A DNA stretch of 64,000 bases, from the NCBI GenBank assembly GCA_963835935.1, contig CAWIHK010000005.1, positions 372,001 to 436,000 of the forward strand. The letters run 5' to 3'. The DNA is from CAWIHK01 sp963835935. GTDB taxonomy: Bacteria > Bacteroidota > Ignavibacteria > UBA10030 > CAVZMI01. Position numbers and translations under genes: made by a program. The first letter of the stretch is position 1. Each line of letters starts with the position of its first letter. Under the pieces are notes generated by a model. It saw only the letters and a program-made list of their open reading frames with translations, made no database searches and had not been told where the DNA came from. Positions 46,003 to 54,671 of this stretch are shown in pieces.

Positions 46003-48267
46003 ATGATGAAACAAATTTTGCTTGCCTTTTTTGTGTTGTTGATGGTTTCAAGTCCGCTTATCGGTGGTACTCCACACATGGTAACTGGAAAAATATTTAA
46101 TCATGATGCTAGCGTCCCTGATGATGGAACAATCACATTTAGTGCTTATATCACATCGCGATCGAGTGAAGTACAGACACAGAATAGCACCGGCAATGGA
46201 TATTCTAGCGGCTATTGGTATTTAGGAGCAGGAAATTTCTCAACAGCCTGGAGTGTCGGCGATGTGTTACATGTAGATTTTACTAACACTGCGACCGGAG
46301 TGACCGGATCAATCAATTACACATTAACGTCCACTGATCCGGATATGGCTCCTGACGTCACTCTATCAGCAATCCAATACCAGTTGACGATGGCAGTGAA
46401 TCCGGCTGGTGGGGGAACAACGGCACCAACAGTGGGTGTACATTCCTATGATGATGGAACAGTAGTAAACATTTCTGCGACTCCTGCTGCAGGCTATAGA
46501 TTTGTGAAGTGGATTGGAGGAGTGGCTGATTCGAGCAGCGCATCGACAACAGTAACGATGAGCGCTAACAAGACTGTGACTGCGAGTTTTCAGAAAACAT
46601 ACAATCTAACCATGGCAGTGAATCCAGCAGGCGGTGGAACAACAACACCGACATCAGGCGTAACTACTTATGATGATGAAACAATAGTTAGTATTTCTTC
46701 GACTCCTTCTACAGGTTATCGATTTGTGAAGTGGACTGGAGGCGTGGCTGATTCGACAAGTGCATCGACAACTGTAACAATGAACGCAAACAAAACGGTG
46801 ACTGCGCATTTTGTTGTCGTAGACACGTTAACTATGGTAGTAAATCCTGTGAGCGAAGGGACAACGTCCCCGGCAATAGGCATATATACCTATGATGCTG
46901 GTACAGTAGTTAATATAACGGCTACGGCTAATTCCGGGTATGCATTTTCAAACTGGACTGGAGAAGTAGCGAATCCTAATAGTGCATCGACAACCGTTAC
47001 GATGAACAGCAACAAAACTGTGACAGCGAATTTCGTAACGGAATACACATTGACAATGGCTGTGAATCCTGCTAATAGCGGTACGACGACACCGTCTGTA
47101 GGAGATCACAATTATGGATCCGGTAATGTGGTGAATATTTCTGCGTCTCCTGCCGCAGGCTATAGATTTGTGAAGTGGCCTGGAGGAGTGGCTGATTCGA
47201 ACAATTCATCTACAACAGTGACGATAAGCACGAACAAGATTGTGACTGCGAATTTTCAGAAGACATACAATCTGACGATGGCAGTGAGTCCAACAGGTGG
47301 AGCCACAACAACGCCGGCAATAGGCGTTCATACTTATGATGATGGAACAGTAGTTAATATTTCTACAACTCCTTCTAAAGGTTATCAATTCGTAAAGTGG
47401 ACTGGAGGCGTGGCTGATTCGACAAGTGTATCGACAACTGTAACAATGAACGCAAACAAAACGGTGACTGCGAATTTTATGGCTGTAGTGACTATCGATA
47501 CACTAAACATGGCAGTGATTCCAGCCGGCGAAGGTACAACAACACCAGCAATAGGTGTTCATACTTATAATGATGGAACAGTAGTTAACATTTCTGCGAC
47601 CCCTGCTGCAGGTTACCACTTTGCGAGCTGGATAGGTGGTGTGGTTGATTCAACAAATAATTCCACAAACCTAATTATGAACAGTAATAAAAACGTGGCT
47701 GCCAATTTCGGATTCGTACTCACGGTAACGATCGACTCTTCTGAGTATGCCGATAGCATCACAATTTCTCCAAAGAAGGCAGTTTATTTACCGGGAGATA
47801 AAGTTATATTGATTGCTTATGCGAAAGAAAATTGCGTGTTCCTTAAGTGGTCAGGAGATGTCAGTGACACGATTTCTCAGGTACAGCTAATCATGGACAA
47901 AGATAAAACCGTGCATGCGTTGTTCGGATCTAAGTCGTTGCAACCGCCATCAGGTATTAAAAATGATCCAACAAGCGTTCTTCCAAAAGATTTTAGCTTG
48001 TCACAAAATTATCCGAACCCATTCAACCCTTCGACACAAATTTCGTTTGCGCTTCCAAAAGATGCACAGGTGACACTTGAGATTTACAATACACTCGGCA
48101 CACGAATCCGAACACTTCTGCATGATATACATCTTCATAACGGCGTTTGGAAAGAAACGTGGGATGGTTTGGATGAGTGGGGAAAAGGTGTGACAACTGG
48201 TATGTATTTTTACAGACTTAAAGCTGGATCTTTTATTATGACTAAGAAGATGATTATGATGAGATAG
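46003..48267 (+). CDS. Secreted repeat protein (InlB-B-type repeats) with sorting tail
   Basis: 754 residues; ATG after AAGGGAGAAAC. Signal peptide (about 1-22), then the same unnamed ~95-residue module as in the two genes upstream (GTPHMVTGKIFNHDASVP...SGYWYLGAGN). Six ~75-residue repeats follow (LTMAVNPAGGGTT...YDDGTVVNISATP...FVKWTGGVAD...NKTVTANF) plus a seventh diverged copy. These match the divergent InlB B-repeat family. It ends in NYPNPFNPSTQISFALPK...GMYFYRLKAG, a sorting domain. It is likely a surface or matrix protein; no enzyme domain is seen. A strong terminator closes the gene. Confidence 0.85.
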   Translation: MMKQILLAFFVLLMVSSPLIGGTPHMVTGKIFNHDASVPDDGTITFSAYITSRSSEVQTQNSTGNGYSSGYWYLGAGNFSTAWSVGDVLHVDFTNTATGVTGSINYTLTSTDPDMAPDVTLSAIQYQLTMAVNPAGGGTTAPTVGVHSYDDGTVVNISATPAAGYRFVKWIGGVADSSSASTTVTMSANKTVTASFQKTYNLTMAVNPAGGGTTTPTSGVTTYDDETIVSISSTPSTGYRFVKWTGGVADSTSASTTVTMNANKTVTAHFVVVDTLTMVVNPVSEGTTSPAIGIYTYDAGTVVNITATANSGYAFSNWTGEVANPNSASTTVTMNSNKTVTANFVTEYTLTMAVNPANSGTTTPSVGDHNYGSGNVVNISASPAAGYRFVKWPGGVADSNNSSTTVTISTNKIVTANFQKTYNLTMAVSPTGGATTTPAIGVHTYDDGTVVNISTTPSKGYQFVKWTGGVADSTSVSTTVTMNANKTVTANFMAVVTIDTLNMAVIPAGEGTTTPAIGVHTYNDGTVVNISATPAAGYHFASWIGGVVDSTNNSTNLIMNSNKNVAANFGFVLTVTIDSSEYADSITISPKKAVYLPGDKVILIAYAKENCVFLKWSGDVSDTISQVQLIMDKDKTVHALFGSKSLQPPSGIKNDPTSVLPKDFSLSQNYPNPFNPSTQISFALPKDAQVTLEIYNTLGTRIRTLLHDIHLHNGVWKETWDGLDEWGKGVTTGMYFYRLKAGSFIMTKKMIMMR
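46378..47690 (+). repeat. Tandem ~225-bp repeats in the InlB-B-type gene
   Basis: Six units share DNA runs such as gatttgtgaagtgg, gtggctgattcga and gtgactgcgaattt. Unequal recombination or gene conversion between units is likely, as neighbouring units are often more alike than distant ones. Confidence 0.8.
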
Positions 48268-48289
48268 TAACAAGTGTTCACTTAATCGA

Positions 48290-48321
48290 GGCCTCAGATT
48301 AGAAATTTGAGGCCTTTTTTT
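48290..48321 (+). terminator. Rho-independent terminator after the repeat-protein gene
   Basis: GGCCTCA (48290-48296) pairs with TGAGGCC (48308-48314), followed by seven T, 22 bp past the stop. Confidence 0.88.
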
Positions 48322-48376
48322 GTGTGCATCCAGCAGGTAACTTTATAAAAGTAGAGTCATTTTCTTAGAAAATTAA

Positions 48377-48424
48377 TAATTCTAAAAGAACTTATCCATT
48401 TTATCAACTTGCAAAAAAATAATT
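48377..48424. repeat. Intergenic 48-bp repeat, copy 2
   Basis: Partner of 33499-33546 (see there). It lies about 55 bp after the terminator and 70 bp before the ATG of the next gene. Confidence 0.45.
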
Positions 48425-48494
48425 TTTTCTTTTATTTCATAGAGGTGTTTTTATGATGGATAATTTTCCGATTTTCTAAAATCAAGGATCAATC

Positions 48495-49343
48495 ATGGTA
48501 ACAGAAACTCAAAAAAAGAAAGCGCTTACTTTTTTGTCATTGCATACGAATGGGAAACTCTTAATTCTCCCCAATATCTGGAACCCGATTAGCGCTCGTG
48601 TTTTAGAATCAAAAGGCTATCCTGCTGCTGCAACGGCTAGTTCTTCTATTTCTGCTTCACTCGGATTCGAAGATGGCGAAAAAATAAAACGGTCAACTCT
48701 TATCGATATCCTGGATCGAATTGCGCATGCGGTCGATATTCCGGTCACGGCAGACATTGAAACCGGTTACGCATCGTCGCTCGATGAATTGGAAGAGTCA
48801 ATCCATCAAACAATTCAAGCGGGCATCGTAGGTGCGAATATTGAAGACAGCCTTCATGGAGGCGCAACACTCCGAAATATTGAAGATCAATGCAGACGAA
48901 TAGAGATCGTTAGAAAAGCGGCAAACAAAGAAGGACTGCATTTTGTCATCAACGCGAGGATCGACAGTTTTCTTAGTCCATCAATTAGTGTAAGAGAAGA
49001 AAAAACTGAAAATGCTCTTATCCGCGCCAAAGCATATTTTGACGCAGGAGCCGACTGTGTTTATCCTATCGGGCCCGGTGATGAAGAGACAGTGAAAATC
49101 CTGCACGACGGGATCAAAGGGCCAATCAATATCTTTGCAACTCCAAATGCAGTACCGCTTGTGGCGATGCAGGAACTCGGCGTCAATAGAGTCAGTTTTG
49201 GGTCTGCAGTTTTTCGATCATGCTTGAAAACACTTGAAGATGTTTCCGACGAATTATTTAAAATGGGAAGCTATGAATGTTTCTCAAAAAATACTTTGTC
49301 GAACAAAGATGTAAAAAATTATTCAAGACATGATAAAGAATAA
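48495..49343 (+). CDS. Isocitrate lyase / PEP mutase superfamily protein
   Basis: 282 residues, a TIM-barrel lyase. LPNIWNPISARVLESKGYPA (about 22-41), the metal site in ADIETGY (about 85-92), GANIEDS (about 114-120) and late ATPNAVPLVAMQELGVNRVSFG match the subgroup annotated as isocitrate lyase/phosphoenolpyruvate mutase family. The isocitrate-lyase KKCGH loop is absent, so it is not isocitrate lyase itself. Possible roles are a 2-methylisocitrate-lyase-like or oxaloacetate-hydrolase-like reaction; the substrate is unresolved. It stands alone. Confidence 0.85.
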   Translation: MVTETQKKKALTFLSLHTNGKLLILPNIWNPISARVLESKGYPAAATASSSISASLGFEDGEKIKRSTLIDILDRIAHAVDIPVTADIETGYASSLDELEESIHQTIQAGIVGANIEDSLHGGATLRNIEDQCRRIEIVRKAANKEGLHFVINARIDSFLSPSISVREEKTENALIRAKAYFDAGADCVYPIGPGDEETVKILHDGIKGPINIFATPNAVPLVAMQELGVNRVSFGSAVFRSCLKTLEDVSDELFKMGSYECFSKNTLSNKDVKNYSRHDKE

Positions 49344-49385
49344 CACACGATGCAGAGATAATTTTGCAGAACAGATTCTATATTA

Positions 49386-50270
49386 TCAAACACTCACCGC
49401 ACTTTGCAATACACTCCAATCCTGTTTCCGAGCCCACATTCCGAAGTTATGCCAATTAACTTCTGGGAAGCGTCGGTGTAAATTTTTTATCTCAACCGAG
49501 TAACCGACATGATCGAGCCATTCGAACATTGATGCTAAGTCTTCATTTTGTGAACGTAATGCCTGTAGTGGTATTGGTTCGTACGAGATTCGTTTACCCG
49601 TTACCAACGATAAAACTTCTGCTTCTTCAATTCCTGTAAGTTCGTCGCCGGCAATGTCGATGCGTTTGCCGAACATTGTTTCTCTTCGCTCAATCACAGC
49701 TGCAGCAAATGTTCCGATATCTGCAACAGCTATTTTTTGCACTCGACGGCCTGGCGCTAAAGGACGAACTATTTTTTCCCGACAAAGAGTCTCGATAGAT
49801 TGAGCTTGCATCACATTATCCATGAAACTAACCGGGCCGATGATTGTATATGGGACTCGTGATTCGACAATGTATTTTTCAATCTGTTGTTTACTTTCAA
49901 AATGCGATATGCCGGTATTACGATTTGCACTTGCAACCGACGAAAAAACCAGATGTCCGATAGCTTCCGATTTCACGGCATCAACCATGGCGAAGCCTTG
50001 TTTGACTTCTTTGACGACTCCTTCTTCAAATGGAGTTGTCATTGCAAACACCGCGTCAACGCCATGAACAGCTTTCATAACGGAATCCCGGTTGGTGAGA
50101 TCACCCGGACAAATGTCAACGCCTTTCTCAAGTAACAGACGTGCTGCAGGCGAATCCGGTTTACGCGTCAACGCTCTCAGTTTATGTCCTCGCTTGAGTA
50201 GCGCATCGACGACAGCGCCTCCCTGCTGTCCGGTTGCACCGGCGACAAGTACAAGTTTTGATATAGCCAT
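49386..50270 (-). CDS. NmrA-family NAD(P)-binding protein
   Basis: About 294 residues from the ATG after GGAAGGA (an upstream in-frame ATG at 50288 is less likely). The Rossmann start VLVAGATGQQGGAVV (GxxGxxG) and RALTRKPDS (NADP-type Arg), then GDLTNRDSVMKAVHGVDAVF and VPYTIIGPVSFMDN, are typical of NmrA/HSCARG-like short-chain proteins. The active-site Tyr-x-x-x-Lys of true dehydrogenases is not evident, so it may sense nicotinamide redox or act as a reductase. Confidence 0.88.
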   Translation of the reverse strand: MAISKLVLVAGATGQQGGAVVDALLKRGHKLRALTRKPDSPAARLLLEKGVDICPGDLTNRDSVMKAVHGVDAVFAMTTPFEEGVVKEVKQGFAMVDAVKSEAIGHLVFSSVASANRNTGISHFESKQQIEKYIVESRVPYTIIGPVSFMDNVMQAQSIETLCREKIVRPLAPGRRVQKIAVADIGTFAAAVIERRETMFGKRIDIAGDELTGIEEAEVLSLVTGKRISYEPIPLQALRSQNEDLASMFEWLDHVGYSVEIKNLHRRFPEVNWHNFGMWARKQDWSVLQSAVSV

Positions 50271-50396
50271 ACTAAAATTCCTTCCCAAAATTCATATCAA
50301 TAAAAAGACAATAATATTCGATCCTTATCAACACAAATTGATAGTGTAAAGTTCTTGGTAATAATGAATTAATAATAAAGAAGGTCGAATTGGTGG

Positions 50397-50666
50397 TTAT
50401 TTATTCGAAGATGTTAACTTTTCAAGTATTTCAAGTCGACGCATAGCCTCCAGCGTCGACGTACCGCACATTTCCTCGGATGGCATAAGACTCGAACAAA
50501 ATGAGGGACGCTCTTCACTACCGAAAATAGTGCATCGATTATCATCCGAAAGATTTATGCATCTCACACCTGCCGATTTTCCATGCGGCATTCCGGGAAT
50601 CGGAGATGTAATAGACGGAGCAATGCAACACGCACCGCAGCCAATCCTGCAAATCAATTCCTTCAT
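50397..50666 (-). CDS. YkgJ-family cysteine-cluster protein
   Basis: 89 residues. The N-terminal CRIGCGACCIAPSI cluster and the later CINLSDDNRCTIF...PSFCSSLMPSEEMCG make eight Cys, with GMPHGKSAGVRC between, as in the short YkgJ-type Zn/Fe-binding proteins. The function of the family is not settled. Its ATG overlaps the stop of an argC-tail relic (ATGA). Confidence 0.8.
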   Translation of the reverse strand: MKELICRIGCGACCIAPSITSPIPGMPHGKSAGVRCINLSDDNRCTIFGSEERPSFCSSLMPSEEMCGTSTLEAMRRLEILEKLTSSNK

Positions 50667-50803
50667 TCCAATCCCATTCTTTCATCCAGTCCGAAAACGA
50701 TGTTCATATTTTGAATCACTGCCCCCGATGATCCTTTTCCAGGATTATCAAAACGGCTGACGAGCAGAATTTGTTCGTCATTTCCGAAAACGGCAATTTC
50801 AAT
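50663..50803 (-). pseudogene. argC C-terminal relic
   Basis: A 46-codon frame reads IAVFGNDEQILLVSRFDN, PGKGSSGAVIQNMNIVFGLD and ERMGLE, then stops at 50663. D-N-x-x-K-G-x-x-G-x-x-x-Q-N-M-N is the hallmark tail of N-acetyl-gamma-glutamyl-phosphate reductase. A TGA precedes it and no other argC sequence follows upstream, so only the 3' end survives. The rest of 50804-51147 holds no further gene except the short frame at 50957. Confidence 0.68.
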
Positions 50804-50956
50804 TCATCCAACAAAATTGCATTACAAATGATATAGATTAGTGGATTTAGATGCAATAAAAATTACGACGGATGATTTTCCCAAAAATTAAATTACCTTT
50901 ACAGATATGATGGAAATTAAAAGTTCATCCACACAAACAATATAAGGGTGGAAACT

Positions 50957-51046
50957 ATGGAACAACCAATCCTTCAAGCCGTCGCTCTATCTAATGCTTT
51001 TTCGTCGTTGAAATCGCTTGTTATTAAAATGATACAGCAAACGTAA
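50957..51046 (+). CDS. Possible 29-residue peptide
   Basis: ATG after a good purine tract (aagggtggaaact). It encodes MEQPILQAVALSNAFSSLKS and nine more residues, ending TAA. No family is known. The ribosome-binding site is its main support. Confidence 0.3.
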   Translation: MEQPILQAVALSNAFSSLKSLVIKMIQQT

Positions 51047-51147
51047 TGTATTTGCGGGAACCGAATGAATTCAATAGGCTGTTGTATTGGAATCAGGGTT
51101 TTAAAAAGTGTATCTTTGGTTAATGAAAATTCAGCTGAGGTTAGAAA

Positions 51148-51537
51148 ATGAAAAAAGAATCGGCGGTGTTTGTATGCACGTGCAGTGGTGATTGCCCTGG
51201 AATGTTGGGAATTAATTTTATAGAATTAATGGAGCGATTGAGGCTTGAGACACAAATTCAGGTTCTAGCATTTCATCCACATCTATGCGATAAAACCGGA
51301 ATAAATTTATTGAACGAACTAATCAAACTGGATCGTTATCATCTTATAGCTGCATGCGCGGAAGAACGTCAAATTAAACTTTTGGAAACCGTTTTTATAG
51401 AAGCAGGTGTTCCAATGGATGGCGAACATCTTACACCGCTAAACATGATCGGAAAAAATGCAGATCAAATTATTAACGAAATCCGGCTGGCTTTGCAAGA
51501 AGCTGGTTTTCCACAGCCGCTCCTTCATAACGCATGA
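51148..51537 (+). CDS. Small Cys-containing protein resembling an HdrA N-terminal segment
   Basis: 129 residues. VFVCTCSGDCPGMLG at the start and HLIAACAEERQIKLLE later resemble the N-terminal segment of HdrA-type proteins (a Cys-rich start and an A-C-S/A-x-R stretch). It lacks flavin or iron-sulfur cluster domains. Six Cys are present, enough for a metal site, but the function is unknown. No neighbour points to a pathway. Confidence 0.65.
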   Translation: MKKESAVFVCTCSGDCPGMLGINFIELMERLRLETQIQVLAFHPHLCDKTGINLLNELIKLDRYHLIAACAEERQIKLLETVFIEAGVPMDGEHLTPLNMIGKNADQIINEIRLALQEAGFPQPLLHNA

Positions 51538-51582
51538 AATATTTTTGATGAAGAAATTATCTACTCATAATTTTCATCCGTT

Positions 51583-52158
51583 ATGAAGTTGCCGGATCCC
51601 GAAAATATTCGGCAATACCTCTCAATGATCGAACGAAAGCCTGTTGAAAAAAACGATCTGGTGAAAGCAGCCGTTTTCCTCCCTGTTATTGCACGAAGCA
51701 GAGAGTATGATTTACTTTTTACGAAACGATCACGAGCAGTGGAACATCACAAAGGTCAGATTTCATTTCCGGGCGGCGTGTGTGACCCTTCAGATAAAGA
51801 TTCGATTGCAACAGCTCTCCGAGAGATGGAAGAAGAAATAGGTATTTCTCAATCCGCCGTTTGCGTGCTCGGAACGCTGAACGATTTTGGGACTCCAACA
51901 GGATTTCAAATAACGCCAGTAGTCGGGTTAATTACTACCGTTCCGGAATTGCGAATTCAAAAAAACGAAGTTGTTTCCGTCTTTTATGTTCCTTTATCTT
52001 TTTTTGTGGACCCAGACAACGTTAGGATTGAGAAAAGAAGAGTTGAAGGAATTGAACACAAAGTTTTTTATTACTATTATGGATCGCATACAATTTGGGG
52101 AGCGACCGCATTTATGATACGAGAGTTTTTAAAGACGATCCGTGTTTTGTCTGAGTGA
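51583..52158 (+). CDS. CoA pyrophosphatase-like Nudix hydrolase
   Basis: 191 residues. The Nudix box runs through GGVCDPSDKDSIATALREME EEIG (about 60-84, with the R-E-x-x-E-E metal ligands). Just ahead, LLFTKRSRAVEHHKGQISFPGG is the extra motif of the CoA-hydrolysing subfamily (NudL/YeaB). It should split CoA or a related nucleotide to 4'-phosphopantetheine and 3',5'-ADP. The 45 bp gap from the gene upstream suggests a shared transcript. Confidence 0.9.
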   Translation: MKLPDPENIRQYLSMIERKPVEKNDLVKAAVFLPVIARSREYDLLFTKRSRAVEHHKGQISFPGGVCDPSDKDSIATALREMEEEIGISQSAVCVLGTLNDFGTPTGFQITPVVGLITTVPELRIQKNEVVSVFYVPLSFFVDPDNVRIEKRRVEGIEHKVFYYYYGSHTIWGATAFMIREFLKTIRVLSE

Positions 52159-52188
52159 ATCTTAATCTCATCCTTTTCCTATTATACT

Positions 52189-53262
52189 CTACCTCTTGAT
52201 ATCTAATAATTTGCGTCGAATCTGATTTTCGATTTGGAAATGCTCTTCCGCTGAAATCCCGAACCGTTCGCGTAGTCCTGCAAGACGATCGGATTCTTCC
52301 AGGCTGACCGTCCCATCGCTCCATGCAACCTCCACTGCGTCCATATAAAAACGCTCCTGAGTTTTTTTCTTCATATACATTGTTTGCTCTGGAGAAATTT
52401 TCAATTCATGAGCCAGACCGGTAATTACCCGCGTAATATCGTCATCGTTAACCCCGAGAATTAACAATTGTTCGATTGTCATGGTGAATAATTCTTTTGT
52501 CGATTCTGCAAGACGCAGTTCCCGTTCGTCTTCAAGATTCATAAGACGATCTTCAAACATTTTCTGCGCTTCCTGCATCATTTGTTCAACTTCGGATTCC
52601 AACTTAACCTGAGACTCCATCTCCAACTTTTTCCGAAATGTAGCAACTGCAACTTCTATTTGAGCCGCCGATTTTGTTTGTGCTTCAGATTCATAAGCTT
52701 TGATCTCGATATTGACTTTCTTTCGATATTCTTCTTGAGCTCTATTTTTAGCATCCTCAATTTGGTTATTCGCCTGCTCGTTAGCAACCGCACAAATGTT
52801 CGTGAAGATTTCTTCCGTATTTGGTCCCTTAACTACAAAATCTTCATAAAGTGGAACCTGAATCTTCTTATCGACAACAAGTTTTTCCTCTCCTTTTGTT
52901 TTCCCTGCGGGTGCGCTACTTGGTTGCGGCTGTGGAGGCTGTTCACCTTCCTTCTCTGACTTGCTTTTTGGTTGTGAAGGAACTTTTTTTTCTTTTTCAG
53001 ACTCTACTTCCTGGGTTGTAACTTTTTGCGGCTGATCTGTTGATTCTTCTTTTTTCGATTCTTCTTGTTTTTTTTTCGCTTCTTGTTCCTTCACATACTG
53101 CATGCGTTCTTCGTAAGCTAAAATATACAAATTGCGAGGATCTGCAAGCCGGGCTTTTGCGATCTCTTCGCTTGCTCTATCTAAGTCACCAGCCTTGATA
53201 AGTTTATCGGCGGCTTTCAGGTGTTCTGATGCTATGCGTTTGTTATCGTCAACTAATTTCAT
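52189..53262 (-). CDS. TPR / coiled-coil protein with a TerB-like C-terminus
   Basis: 357 residues. N-terminal TPR-like ADKLIKAGDLDRASEEIAKARLADP (about 18-42), then a Lys/Glu/Gln/Pro-rich low-complexity linker (about 60-125). A long coiled coil follows at about 165-255, then a helical end with DAVEVAWSDGTVSLEESDRL (about 306-325), which resembles TerB-type stress-resistance domains. Its plan matches the gene at 62119, which also begins with TPR and ends in a receiver, so they are probably paralogues on either side of the exporter operon. The role is unknown. Confidence 0.72.
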   Translation of the reverse strand: MKLVDDNKRIASEHLKAADKLIKAGDLDRASEEIAKARLADPRNLYILAYEERMQYVKEQEAKKKQEESKKEESTDQPQKVTTQEVESEKEKKVPSQPKSKSEKEGEQPPQPQPSSAPAGKTKGEEKLVVDKKIQVPLYEDFVVKGPNTEEIFTNICAVANEQANNQIEDAKNRAQEEYRKKVNIEIKAYESEAQTKSAAQIEVAVATFRKKLEMESQVKLESEVEQMMQEAQKMFEDRLMNLEDERELRLAESTKELFTMTIEQLLILGVNDDDITRVITGLAHELKISPEQTMYMKKKTQERFYMDAVEVAWSDGTVSLEESDRLAGLRERFGISAEEHFQIENQIRRKLLDIKR

Positions 53263-53543
53263 TCGTCAATACAAACGTGGAAAAGATCGTGAACTTTTTT
53301 ATTTATCGAATAAATTTAAGGTATTCTTATTCCATTGTCAATGTTTCCACAATGGGCAATAAGCGACTCAATTTCTCGGACAACACCGGACGTGCTCACT
53401 CCGCATCAAAATGCTTTTGGCTGAACATGGCAATTCCCATTGTCGCATGCAAATGAGATATTGCACGACAATTAGCCTCAATTTCAATTGTTTTGTAGGA
53501 AAGATCAAACTCAAAATGAAAATTTAACCGTGAACCATCATAC
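53263..53543. other. Gap between the TPR gene and exporter permease
   Basis: 280 bp. A 50-codon open stretch with no start on the minus strand (53396 to about 53550, ending FSQKHFDAE) resembles a TPR helix but is not supported as a gene. No terminator was seen. Confidence 0.35.
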
Positions 53544-54668
53544 CTAATCTAATTTTTTATGAAATCTCAGTACACTCGCGACCAGGATAGTAGAACCCAT
53601 AAATAAAAGCATGGTTGCTTCGAACCATAAAGTAGATAGGCCGACACCTTTTAACACTATGGATCGGACGATGATAAGAAAATATCGCATAGGACTTACG
53701 TATGAAAGGCATTGTAACAAAACCGGCATATTTTCGATAGGAAAGGCAAAACCGGAGATATACATCATTGGCATCAACATAAAAAACATGGAGGTCATCA
53801 TTGCCTGTTGTTGAGTTCGGGCGAGAGTCGAGATAAACAATCCTAATCCTAAGGTAGTTAAGAGAAAAAAACCACTAAGCAGAAATAAGAGCGGTACGCT
53901 TCCTTTGATTGGGATTCCAAAGAAGAAAACCATGACACAAAGAACAACGACTACATCAAAGAAGGCGATGATTATAAATGGAAGAATTTTCCCTAAGATT
54001 AATTCAGTGGGTGTGATTGGTGTGACCATGATTTGTTCAAGGGTTCCGATTTCTTTTTCCTTAACAATGGCCATGGCGGTAAGATTCGTGGTTGTGATCA
54101 AAAGGAGGAGAACGAGAACGCCCGGCACCATGTAATTGCGGCTTATCATAGACGGATTAAAAAGCGCACGAGTTTCAGCGCTTACACCGCCGATTTTCAT
54201 CCCACCGCCGATTGTTTCGGTGATAATTTCTGTTCCATACGTCGATGTTATCTGCGTGATGTACGCGACAGTGATCGCAGCGGTATTTCCCTGGCTTCCA
54301 TCGAGTAATATCTGAAGTTTTGCTGTTTCCTTTCGAGCAATCCGTCTGTCGAAATCTGGAGGGATGACGATAGCGACAACTGCTTTGTGGTTGTCAAGAT
54401 AATTACCCAACGACGCATAATCATCCGTTGTATATTTTAACACGAAGTATCCGGTGTTGGTAAACCGCTCGACGAGTTCACGACTTGTTTGAGTTTTATT
54501 CTGATCACAAACTACCATTACGATGTTTTTTACATCGAGCGACGCTGCATAACCCAAAAAAATGAGCTGCATTACCGGCGCGAGGAACACGAGCGGAAGC
54601 AGTTTCTTGTCTTTGAAGAGTTGTGCGAATTCTTTTTTAAGTATAGCGATTATGCGTTGTTTATTCAT
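53544..54668 (-). CDS. ABC-2 type permease, second of two (YbhR-like)
   Basis: 374 residues: the helix at about 20-42 (LLPLVFLAPVMQLIFLGYAA) and five more near 180-200, 225-250, 255-285, 290-310 and 345-365, with a long periplasmic loop between the first and second. VKEKEIGTLEQIMVTPITP is the conserved coupling-region motif of this permease class. It lies last in the exporter operon, 3 bp after the preceding permease, and would form a heterodimer with it. Confidence 0.9.
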   Translation of the reverse strand: MNKQRIIAILKKEFAQLFKDKKLLPLVFLAPVMQLIFLGYAASLDVKNIVMVVCDQNKTQTSRELVERFTNTGYFVLKYTTDDYASLGNYLDNHKAVVAIVIPPDFDRRIARKETAKLQILLDGSQGNTAAITVAYITQITSTYGTEIITETIGGGMKIGGVSAETRALFNPSMISRNYMVPGVLVLLLLITTTNLTAMAIVKEKEIGTLEQIMVTPITPTELILGKILPFIIIAFFDVVVVLCVMVFFFGIPIKGSVPLLFLLSGFFLLTTLGLGLFISTLARTQQQAMMTSMFFMLMPMMYISGFAFPIENMPVLLQCLSYVSPMRYFLIIVRSIVLKGVGLSTLWFEATMLLFMGSTILVASVLRFHKKLD

Positions 54669-54671
54669 ATG

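Noticed and set aside
43325..47690. CRISPR array
   Set aside because: The repeats are long, in frame and protein-coding; no short repeats with unique spacers were found anywhere.
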